A stretch of DNA of 64,000 bases from the NCBI GenBank assembly GCA_037349105.1, contig JAYJMM010000120.1, positions 5,150,001 to 5,214,000 on the forward strand, read 5' to 3'. This DNA comes from Limnomonas spitsbergensis (taxonomy: Eukaryota > Chlorophyta > Chlorophyceae > Chlamydomonadales). Made by a program: the position numbers and the translations under genes. Below the pieces are notes generated by a model. The model was not told the origin of the DNA. It saw only the letters and a list, made by a program, of their open reading frames with translations, and made no database searches. Each line of letters starts with the position of its first letter. Position 1 is the first letter of the stretch. Positions 10,701 to 22,700 of this stretch are shown here, one piece after another.

Positions 10701-13700
10701 ACGAGAGCCGTTGCATATAAAAGCTTCATGGGAATGTCTGTGTCATCAGGGGGGTGCACTTGGTAGGGAGTATGTGCTGACTGTGACCAACCAGCGGAAA
10801 GAAGACGGCTGTGGGAACAAGCTGAAAGGGTGCATTCCCGAAGAGCCGCATCATATTGATTCATAAATTTGACTGTAGTTGCGCATTGGCTAGTTTAGTA
10901 AAGCACTATCGCTGCTTTAGTGGGGCGGCCAGGCTGCCATGAAAGGGCCCATTAGGACCAGACCTTGGCCGGTCTACAGCCGTCAGCGTAAACGACAGGG
11001 CCGGCTGCACCAAGTGTTGCCAGCCGAAGGCTGCAAGGCTGTAGCTGAAGTGTAGCTGAAGTGTAGCTGAAGTGTAGCTGAAGTGTAGCTGAAGTGTAGC
11101 TGAAGTGTAGCTGACGTGTAGCTGTGGTGGATCTGAAGCATCATGTGGTAAACAATGTTTGCGTTGATGGGGATGCCCAGACGACATGGACATGCTGGCT
11201 CATCATATCCAGCGATTGAAACTTGAATTCGAAGTAACCAATCATTCACATTTGAATTCGAAATATAGCCGTTTATTCGATTTCGATTTCGATTCGATTC
11301 GGAATTCGGAATCTGAATGTCCTGTTCTACGTCATCCCTATGCAGGGATGGTGGGCCTCCTCCACGCCGCTCGGTACATCTCCCGCTGCTCCGTTACCGC
11401 CATCAGCCACCTCCTCAGCCTCAACTCGCACGTGGAGTCCTCCCTACAGGTTGCTGCCAGAGGAAGCAGCATCCCGAGGCAGACATTTGGGGCACCCACG
11501 AGCAGATCAGGCTCCAGCATGACCCAAGGCGGTGCTCGGAGGACGGCGAGTAGCCGCGGCGGCAGCGGGGCTGCGGCGGCAGCCGGGGCAGACCACGAGG
11601 GCAGCGTGTGTGGCATCAGTGCCTTTGCGTTCCAGGGAACCAACGCGCATTTGCTGCTGCAAGGCCCGCCAGCCTCAGAAGATGCCGACCCGGCCGGAGG
11701 CGGCAGCACCTCCCTCGCTGCTGCCGGAGGGGTGCGCAACACTGCCATGCTGGCGTGGCAGCTGCAGCACCTGTGGCTGGTCCCTCTGAGTGGCAGCCTT
11801 GCTGCACGTGTTTCGACAGTTTCCCTGACCGCTGCCACCCCGGCTGGGGCGGCCTCTCCCGCTGCCGGCGTTCCTACCGCGCCGTCTGGGGCCTGCCTAT
11901 TCGAGACCACGATCGACGGCAGTGCCAGGCTGGCGTACCTCTGGGACCATGCTGTACAAGGCAGGCCTCTGCTGCCGGCTGCGGCCATGCTGGACGCTGC
12001 AGCGGCGGCCGTTGCAGCTGCTCTGCCAGCAGAGCTGGGCTTTGCGCTCGGCGACGTGCGCATCCTCGCCCCGCTCGTCCTACCCGATGTCAGGCGCCAT
12101 ATCGGCGGCGGCGGCGGGCGGCGGCTTGCCAAGGCAGGGCAGTGGGGCAGCGGGGGCGGCGGCGGCGGGAGCTGCTCGCTGAAGTGTGCGGTGTCTCTGG
12201 CTCAGGGCACGCTGAAGCTCGCGTCTTCCAGGACGGATATCTCAGCCGCATCCGTCCACATGACGGCTCAGGTCACACATACCATTCGCCCTGAGGGCCT
12301 GCCAGATCACTCTTTCGGCAGCCTGCCACGAGAGGCTGCTGCCCTGTCACCGGGGCCTGCCAGAATCCAGGCTGGGAAGAACAGCACGGTAGATGCCAGA
12401 CAGCTGCTCAGGACGCTCCTCACCGGGGGGCCTGCCGTTGCGGCTGCCCTGTCCGGACGTCAGCTGGCCGTAGCGTGCAGCTTCGCCCGGCTGTCCCGCC
12501 CCCTGGAGGAGTCGCTCCCCGCGGGTGAGGTGTCGACGGGTGCCGCGGTGATGCATCCGGCCACAGTTGACTGCTGCCTGCAGCTGGGTGCTGTGCCCGT
12601 CCACGGGGATGCAGCGTCTCCCTCCGGCCCCGCAAGCCCTTCTGGCGAGGCCGGGGAAAGCGCCAGGCCTGGGCCGTCAGCAGGCGCCCTTCTCAGGGTG
12701 CCCACTGCAGCCGGTCTGGTCCTGATGCCCTCGCTCAGGGACCGCTCATGGGCAGCCGGGCAGCAGCTGGAGGGCAGCAGCTGGGCAACCGCCCGCCAGG
12801 TCGGCACCAGCGGCCTCATGGGCTCAGCGAAAGAGAGAGTAGCTGCCCAGAAGCTGGACTACGCGCTCGTGCCGGACATGAGCGGCGGCGGCGGCGGCCA
12901 GACAGGGGGTGTCTGCTTCGTTATCTCCGGCCTTGTTGCTACCCCTATGTCAACCGCGGCGGCTGCTGCCTTGCAGGAGTCATCGTCTCTTTTGGGAGCA
13001 CCCGACAGCCGGGGACCGAAGGCAGCGGGAAGGCAAGGAGCTGCCGGCGCTGTTGACCGCGACGAGTTGCCGGGTATTCTGTACGCAACACAGACCGTCG
13101 CGACGCGGCCGATGTTCGGGTCCGATGTGGAACCTGGTGCCCCTGGGGGGCAGGCCCGCAGCGTGGCGCAGCGGCGCCGCCTGGCGCTCTTCACGTCCGC
13201 GGCCTCGGCATCCGCGACCGCTGCGGCCTGCCTATCTGCGCTCCAAAGCCTCGCAGCCCGGGAGGACCCCGGCCCCTGCCTGCTTGAGCTGCCCGCTCTG
13301 TCGGCCAGTGGAGAGACAGAGACGGCTGCAGGTGCCTGCCAGCTCAGCCGCCCTTCCATTTCAGCTGCCATGGCCGTGGGCATGGCCAAGTCAGCGATTC
13401 TGGAGGGGGGGAAGGGACCCTCGGGCCTACTCGTCCGCCACTCAGGCTCAAATCACCCTGCGGCGCAGCAACAGCCCTGCAATCGGCTCACCTTCATCGC
13501 CTTGAAGGGACCGGAGGGAGCCCCACCTGCCGAGCGCCTTGCGGGTGATGACAGCTCTACAGCTGCCGCAGCTCACGGACCTGTGGCCAGCTCTGGGATT
13601 GTCTTCAAGCCTACTCTGATAAGAATGGAAGCAGAGGGTGTGTCACGGACCTCCAGCCCGTCCGGGCTGGACAGCTCACAGGGCTTCCGTCTGCTGCCTA

Positions 13701-16700
13701 AGCCACCGGGGTCCCTGACCAGCCTGGTTCCGGTGCCAGTACCTGCAGCGACTTCGGAGCAGGTGTCTGTGAGGGTCCATGCTGTGGGGCTCAACTTCAG
13801 GGATCTGCTCATGGTGAGACAGGGATCAAATTGATAAGGAAATGCTTGCTTTATGAACCTAGTAATCAGGACCTGCTCACGGTGAGGGAGGGATGAGGGG
13901 GGGGGGGGGGGAGAGAAGGGAATGCTTGATTTACAAGCTTGATAATTGACTTCCAGGATGTGAATTCATCTCAAATTGGTTTGAGACTTACATAAACCAA
14001 TTTTCACGATTCATCATACACGCGAACCATGATTTCTTAACAATACTGTTCTTGTTATGCATTTCTTAAACCAGTATCTGTATAGCTTAAATAATATGAT
14101 GGGCGATGAAGAGTTGGAAACCAGCCCCCTATCTTTGCTCCTGATTTTAAGTATAAAACCCTGCGCATTCTGTGACCATTTGATCTTGGTATAGAGGACA
14201 TGATCAAAACCCAGCGCATTCTACTACCAACAATGCAGGTCCTTGGCATGTACCCCGGCTCTGATCTGGATCCTCCTGGAGGGGACTGCTCGGGAGTGGT
14301 GGTGTCAAGCAACAGCAGCTGCAGCAGCCTGACACCAGGCACACCGGTGTTTGGACTGGCCTCTGGCTGTCTGGGCACCCTGGTGCACTGTGCCCCAGAC
14401 ACACTGGTGCCCATGCCATCTCAGCTGTCTTTTGAGCAAGCAGCAACCATGCCCACGGTCTTCATGACTGCGCACATGGCCTTTGATCTGGCTGCGGGCG
14501 TCAAGCCTGGAGAGCGAGTACTGGTGCATGCAGCAGCTGGAGGTGTGGGCCTGGCAGCCATTCAAGTGCTGAGGGAGAGGGGAGCAATCACCGTGGCCAC
14601 TGCAGGAGGCCCTCCTAAGCGTGCTCTGCTGCGCTCATTGGGAGTGCAGCATGTGGCAGGGTCCCGGGACACTGCTTTTGTTGAGGAGCTGGCTGTGGGT
14701 GGCAAGGGAGTAGACATGCTGCTCAACACGCTCACCTCCCCAGGCATGGTGTCAGCAGCCTTGGCCCTGATGTCTCATGGTGGCCGGTTGGTGGAGATCA
14801 GCAAGCGTGATATCTGGTATGCTGGGCGGGCTGTCCAGGAGCGTCCCGATGTCCACTTTGGCATGGTGGCCGTTGACTTCTTGCCGGGTCCCGAGGTGCA
14901 GCGGGCCATGTCCCGTGTAGCCTCCGGTGCCGCTTCTGGCACTCTGCATCCGCTGCCAGTTGCGGCCCACGGCCTGCGCAGTGTCTCAGCGGCACTCCGG
15001 CAGATGAGCCAGGCCAGGCATGTTGGCAAGGTGGTGGTCTCCGTGGTGCCGATGCCGAGCTCTGGCTGCTCTGATGTGATGCCCACCCTCCTCCCAGCCT
15101 CCACCTCTCCCTCAGGCGGACGCGTGTTGGTCACAGGTGGTTTAGGGCACCTCGGGGGCCTCATCGCCAAGTGGGCGCTCGCCAAGGGCTGTGTGGACCT
15201 TTGTCTCACTGGCCGGTCCGTCCGGCTTGCTGATCTCAGCAGATTGCTGGCAGATCCGGATCAGCAGGCCGGATCTGGCCTTCCCAGTTTAGCTTCTGTG
15301 CAGCTTCTTTCCTGTGATATGGCAGCTACCGCGGACCTTCCTATGCTGGAAGGACGTACCGATGCTTCCGGTCAGCGTCCGGCTAGCTGCCTGGGGGCGG
15401 TCCTGCATGCCGGCGGTATCCTGGCCGATGCCATGCTCCTTAACCAGACACTGGCCGGCCTGAGGGCAGTGCTAGCCCCCAAGGTGGCAGGGCTGGGGAA
15501 CTGGACGGGAGCTGCACGCCTGCACCCCTCCTCCAGCCATGTGCTCTTCTCCAGCGTAGCCTCCCTGCTTGGCTCCCCCGGCCAGGCCAACTACTCAGCC
15601 GCCAACTCGGCGCTGGACACCGCAGCCTGGTCCCTTGCGGCAGCGGGTCTGCCTGCAATCAGCATCCAGTGGGGTGCATGGGCCGGAGGGGGCATGGCGG
15701 CAGGAGATGCACAGACTGCGGCCAGGGTGGAGAGGATGGGCATGGGACTGGTCTCTCCTGCATCGGGCCTCTCTGCTCTCGAGGGCATTCTGAACGGCTC
15801 GGCTGCAGCCCTGACACCTGTTGTTGCGGCAGTGCCCTTCAGGTAAGACAAGTTGGTGGGAAATTGTGTGGAGGAGGTGGGGAAATGGTGTGGAGTAGGT
15901 GGAAATGTGTGGAATAAGTGGGGAATTGGGTGGGCTCCATGGGAAATTGTTTGGAATAGGTGGGACACTGTGGGGTCCGTGATATGTTGTGTGGGGTTGA
16001 AAGACCAGTTGCCCCGCTGGCAAGACAGGGTACGGATGGGTCTGCGATGATATTGTTTGGCATAGGATTGTCTGCGATGATATTGTTTAACATAGGATTG
16101 TCTGCGATGATATTGTTTGGCATAAGATTGTGTGGGATAAGACCTCCTGGTACTAGATTCTGCAGGGTAAATCTGTGGTGGATACGACCATCTGATATAA
16201 TATGGTGTGCTAAAAGATTGCGTGCTTCAACATGTTGATAGGGCAGTCTGGTATACGACTCAACAGGATGATGTATGATCTGCTTGTGTGGGATGTCATG
16301 GAGATAATGAGCTGATTTAGGGCAGATCTGGATTCTGAGCATACGTATCTGGTTGCCAATTTACGTGGACTATGCCCTACCACCCCCTTGGAGCTCACTG
16401 TCCAGACCTCTGATTTGCATCCTCTCTTGATAAAGATGGTGTATTGAGCCGACAAGCTGTCACAGAATGGACTTCGGGTGTAGGGCTTTGGGTTTTGTGT
16501 TAAGGGTCCAGGCTGTGAGGTTTCAGGTCGTACGGCTTAGGGCGTAGGGTCCAGGCTGTAGAGTTAAGGGCGTAGGGTTCAGGCTGTAAGGCTTAGGGCG
16601 TAGGGTTCAGGCTGTAGGTTAAGGGTTTGTGAGTCAGCGAGCTGCATCCCCGGATGCACGTCAAATGATCTTGCTCCACCCAAACGATTGGTAAAATCTC

Positions 16701-19700
16701 TCGGCGTGAAATACCGTAGCTGGTCGTGAGGGAAATCGCAAAAGATAACAGAGGTACCGTTGAGTGATTGATCCACAATTGCAATGACACGGGGAAGAAT
16801 GCACGTATCCTGTACAGGAGGGTCTGTCCCTAGGGATCGCCTATACCTAGGGATTCGTTGACAACATGACAAAGGATTGGAAAATGACACGTAGCACTTA
16901 CTTCTTACTTGCTCCATTGTTCCCTGCAGATGGACCACGTTTTTGGCTCGCCAGCTACGCCTGCCGCCCACCGGCCGCATGTTCTCCGAGTTTGAACAGG
17001 ACCTGCCCTCCCGCGTCGGCGCCAAGGGCACTGCGCCGTCCGCCCTCGCCCCGGCCGCATCACAGCCACCCGTGCCGTCCGCCAGCCGTTCCGCGGCGGC
17101 GGCGGCGGCGGCCGCCGACGCAGCCGCCGCCGCCGGCAGGCAGGTTCTTCAGCAGGTTTTGGCTACTGCAGCGGCGGTCATTGGATCATCCATCGCCCCC
17201 GACGCCCCGCTCATGTCCAGCGGGCTTGACTCCCTCGGCGCTGTCGAGCTCCGGAACAGCCTCGAGGCAGCGCTAGGAGTGAGCCTGCCAAGCACGCTGG
17301 TGTTCGACTACCCGACCGCGTCGAGCATCGCAACCTTCCTGGCTGCACGTCATGCAGAGCAGCAGATGGAGGCCGGACAGGAGCCAGGCTCTCTGCCAGC
17401 TGAGGACCAGCAGGCAACCGTTTGGGCTCCTCGAGGAGGCAGGCGGGGTTGGTATGCAAGCCGTGGTCGGAGCCAGCCGGGAACGCAACAGCTCCGGGCT
17501 GCGGGTGCCGCCAGGTCAGCGCTGGCCGGTCCTGCCAGGTCAGCGTTGGCTGGGCCTGCCCTTCTGCAGCAGGTGCTCGAGGCGTCCCGTGTTGTGACGG
17601 GCCAGGCAGACATCGCCCCCGACGCCCCGCTCATGTCCAGTGGGCTCGACTCCCTCGGCGCCGTTGAGCTGCGGAACAGCCTCGAGGTAGCGCTGGGAGT
17701 GAGCCTGCCGAGCACGCTGGTGTTTGACTACCCGACCGCCGCGGCCATCGCTGGATTTGCTGAGGGCATGCTGCTGCCACGGTTGGACACTGGGGAGGAG
17801 AGCATGGAGGGAGAGGTTCTGGAACGCCCTTCAGTGGCTAGACCCCGCAGGGCTCCTCCCATGCAATGGGGCAGGGGTGCCGGCAGGGTGGAGGCAGATG
17901 AGGACGGCCTGCTCGCCATGCTCGGTCTTCTCAGCGAGGAAGAAAGCGAGGATTTCGAAGACCAGGAGTACCTTGATGGCGGGTTAGAACCCCAAACCCT
18001 CGCGAGGTTCCGGCCAGGCCTCGGCAGGCCCGGCTTGTCAGCTTCCGGCCAGCTTCTCGGATCCGCAGTTCAAGACAGCCACGTGTATGAGCGGCTGCTG
18101 GAGCCGGTAGCTGTGATGTCTGCGGCTTGGAGGCTGCCTGGTATGGCTTCTGTCAGCCTTGGGAGTAGAGGCAGCCTGTGCTGGGGAGATGCTTCCGCGC
18201 CCGTGCCTCTGGCCAGGTGATTTGGGGGAATCAGGTCTGGGTGAAAGGCTAGGGTCGATTTAGGGAATGAGGTTTGATTGAAAATGTGATGTGAATGGTC
18301 TTCGGGGACAAGGTCTGGGTGAACAGCTAATGCTAGGGTGGGGTTAGGGAATGAGGTTTGAGGTCCAGACTGGGTCAAGAGCTAATGCTAGGGTGGGGTT
18401 AGGGAATGAGGTTTCGGGCTCAGGCGAGGAGAAACGCTTCTGCTGGGGCTTCAATACACCGGGCAGATTAGCCAGGTGACCTTGATGCAGCTCATGCGGG
18501 TATAGCTCAGCCTCGATGAGTGATTGGGGGAAATGAGGTGGCCACTGTGGGTCTTGCTGTGTTGCTTGGTGCAAGAAATACCTGGACCAGTACACATAAT
18601 TTGAATACTAAAATGAAGCGCTTTGCGTGTGGCGGCCATGAGTTGTTGAAAAGAGAAAAATGTGAGAATGGCAGTTTAGCATACCTCCTCCACTCACATG
18701 CACCTATCACGGCAACCGCGGCCACCTCAATTGGGATTTAAAAAACCCATAACCCTGGCAGGGGGAGCAACCGCAAACGCTTAAACCTGAATCGTTTTCC
18801 CTATACCTAAATCCCTAACCCTGGCTTGTGGGACGGCCCTAAACTGTCAAACCTTCATCGTTTTCCCTACACCTAAACCCCTAACCCTGGCATGTGGGAC
18901 GGCCCTAAACTGTCAAACCTTCATCGTTTTCCCTACACCTAAACCCCTAACCCTGGCATGTGGGACGGCCCTAAACTGTCAAACCTTCATCGTTTTCCCT
19001 ACACCTAAACCCCTAACCCTGGCATGTGGGACGGCCCTAAACTGTCAAACCTTCATCGTTTCCCCTAGACCTAAACCCCTAACCCTGGCATGTGGGACGG
19101 CCCTAAACTGTCAGACCTTACTCGTTTTCCCTACACCTAAACCCCTAACCCTGGCATGTGGGACGGCCCTAAACTGTCAAACCTTCATCGTTTCCCCTAG
19201 ACCTAAACCCCTAACCCTGGCATGTGGGACGGCCCTAAACTGTCAAACCTTCATCGTTTCCCCTAGACCTAAACCCCTAACCCTGGCATGTGGGACGGCC
19301 CTAAACTGTCAAACCTTCATCGTTTCCCCTAGACCTAAACCCCTAACCCTGGCATGTGGGACGGCCCTAAACTGTCAAACCTTCATCGTTTCCCCTAGAC
19401 CTCAACCCCTAACCCTGGCTTGTGGGACGGCCCTAAACTGTCAAACCTTCATCGTTTCCCCTAGACCTAAACCCCTAACCCTGGCTTGTGGGACGGCCCT
19501 AAACTGTCAAACCTTCATCGTTTTCCCTAGACCTAAACCCCTAACCCTGGCATGTGGGACGGCCCTAAACTGTCAAACCTTCATCGTTTTCCCTAGACCT
19601 AAACCCCTAACCCTGGCATGTGGGACGGCCCTAAACTGTCAAACCTTCATCGTTTTCCCTACACCTAAACCCCTTACCCTGGCTTGTGGGACGGCCCTAA

Positions 19701-22700
19701 ACTGTCAAACCTTCATCGTTTTCCCTACACCTAAACCCCTAACCCTGGCTTGTGGGACGGCCCTAAACTGTCAAACCTTCATCGTTTCCCCTAGACCTAA
19801 ACCCCTTACCCTGGCATGTGGGACGGCCCTAAACTGTCAAACCTTCATCGTTTCCCCTAGACCTAAACCCCTTACCCTGGCTTGTGGGACGGCCCTAAAC
19901 TGTCAAACCTTCATCGTTTTCCCTAGACCTAAACCCCTAACCCTGGCATGTGGGACGGCCCTAAACTGTCAAACCTTCATCGTTTCCCCTAGACCTAAAC
20001 CCCTAACCCTGGCTTGTGGGACGGCCCTAAACTGTCAAACCTTCATCGTTTCCCTAGACCTAAACCCCTAACCCTGGCATGTGGGACGGCCCTAAACTGT
20101 CAAACCTTCATCGTTTTCCCTACACCTAAACCCCTAACCCTGGCTTGTGGGACGGCCCTAAACTGTCAAACCTTCATCGTTTCCCCTAGACCTAAACCCC
20201 TAACCCTGGCTTGTGGGACGGCCCTAAACTGTCAAACCTTCATCGTTTTCCCTACACCTAAACCCCTTACCCTGGCTTGTGGGACGGCCCTAAACTGTCA
20301 AACCTTCATCGTTTTCCCTACACCTAAACCCCTTACCCTGGCTTGTGGGACGGCCCTAAACTGTCAGACCTTCATCGTTTTCCCTAGACCTAAACCCCTA
20401 ACCCTGGCTTGTGGGACGGCCCTAAACTGTCAAACCTTCATCGTTTTCCCTACACCTAAACCCCTTACCCTGGCTTGTGGGACGGCCCTAAACTGTCAAA
20501 CCTTCATCGTTTTCCCTACACCTAAACCCCTTACCCTGGCTTGTGGGACGGCCCTAAACTGTCAAACCTTCATCGTTTCCCCTACACCTAAACCCCTTAC
20601 CCTGGCTTGTGGGACGGCCCTAAACTGTCAAACCTTCATCGTTTTCCCTAGACCTAAACCCCTAACCCTGGCTTGTGGGACGGCCCTAAACTGTCAAACC
20701 TTCATCGTTTCCCCTAGACCTAAACCCCTAACCCTGGCATGTGGGACGGCCCTAAACTGTCAAACCTTCATCGTTTCCCCTAGACCTAAACCCCTAACCC
20801 TGGCATGTGGGACGGCCCTAAACTGTCAAACCTTCATCGTTTCCCCTAGACCTAAACCCCTTACCCTGGCATGTGGGACGGCCCTAAACTGTCAAACCTT
20901 CATCGTTTTCCCTAGACCTAAACCCCTAACCCTGGCATGTGGGACGGCCCTAAACTGTCAAACCTTCATCGTTTCCCCTAGACCTAAACCCCTTACCCTG
21001 GCTTGTGGGACGGCCCTAAACTGTCAAACCTTCATCGTTTTCCCTACACCTAAACCCCTTACCCTGGCATGTGGGACGGCCCTAAACTGTCAAACCTTCA
21101 TCGTTTCCCCTAGACCTAAACCCCTTACCCTGGCTTGTGGGACGGCCCTAAACTGTCAAACCTTCATCGTTTCCCCTAGACCTAAACCCCTTACCCTGGC
21201 TTGTGGGACGGCCCTAAACTGTCAAACCTTCATCGTTTCCCCTAGACCTAAACCCCTTACCCTGGCTTGTGGGACGGCCCTAAACTGTCAAACCTTCATC
21301 GTTTTCCCTACACCTAAACCCCTAACCCTGGCTTGTGGGACGGCCCTAAACTGTCAAACCTTCATCGTTTTCCCTACACCTAAACCCCTTACCCTGGCTT
21401 GTGGGACGGCCCTAAACTGTCAAACCTTCATCGTTTTCCCTACACCTAAACCCCTTACCCTGGCATGTGGGACGGCCCTAAACTGTCAAACCTTCATCGT
21501 TTTCCCTACACCTAAACCCCTTACCCTGGCTTGTGGGACGGCCCTAAACTGTCAAACCTTCATCGTTTTCCCTACACCTAAACCCCTTACCCTGGCATGT
21601 GGGACGGCCCTAAACTGTCAAACCTTCATCGTTTTCCCTACACCTAAACCCCTTACCCTGGCTTGTGGGACGGCCCTAAACTGTCAAACCTTCATCGTTT
21701 TCCCTACACCTAAACCCCTTACCCTGGCTTGTGGGACGGCCCTAAACTGTCAAACCTTCATCGTTTTCCCTACACCTAAACCCCTTACCCTGGCATGTGG
21801 GACGGCCCTAAACTGTCAAACCTTCATCGTTTTCCCTACACCTAAACCCCTTACCCTGGCTTGTGGGACGGCCCTAAACTGTCAAACCTTCATCGTTTTC
21901 CCTACACCTAAACCCCTAACCCTGGCTTGTGGGACGGCCCTAAACTGTCAAACCTTCATCGTTTCCCCTAGACCTAAACCCCTAACCCTGGCATGTGGGA
22001 CGGCCCTAAACTGTCAAACCTTCATCGTTTCCCCTAGACCTAAACCCCTAACCCTGGCATGTGGGACGGCCCTAAACTGTCAAACCTTCATCGTTTTCCC
22101 TACACCTAAACCCCTTACCCTGGCATGTGGGACGGCCCTAAACTGTCAAACCTTCATCGTTTTCCCTAGACCTAAACCCCTTACCCTGGCTTGTGGGACG
22201 GCCCTAAACTGTCAAACCTTCATCGTTTTCCCTACACCTAAACCCCTAACCCTGGCTTGTGGGACGGCCCTAAACTGTCAAACCTTCATCGTTTCCCCTA
22301 GACCTAAACCCCTAACCCTGGCATGTGGGACGGCCCTAAACTGTCAAACCTTCATCGTTTTCCCTACACCTAAACCCCTAACCCTGGCTTGTGGGACGGC
22401 CCTAAACTGTCAAACCTTCATCGTTTTCCCTACACCTAAACCCCTTACCCTGGCTTGTGGGACGGCCCTAAACTGTCAAACCTTCATCGTTTCCCCTAGA
22501 CCTAAACCCCTTACCCTGGCTTGTGGGACGGCCCTAAACTGTCAGACCTTCATCGTTTTCCCTAGACCTAAACCCCTAACCCTGGCTTGTGGGACGGCCC
22601 TAAACTGTCAAACCTTCATCGTTTTCCCTACACCTAAACCCCTTACCCTGGCTTGTGGGACGGCCCTAAACTGTCAGACCTTCATCGTTTTCCCTAGACC

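Noticed and set aside
11346..13813. Acyltransferase or methyltransferase hidden between KS and ER
   Set aside because: No GHSxG motif and no glycine-rich SAM motif was seen; the stretch is accounted for by DH and psiKR.
2577..15842. Separate PKS genes, one per module
   Set aside because: The frame stays open across every junction from 2577 to 55471 and no stop codon or promoter separates the modules. cDNA could still show otherwise.
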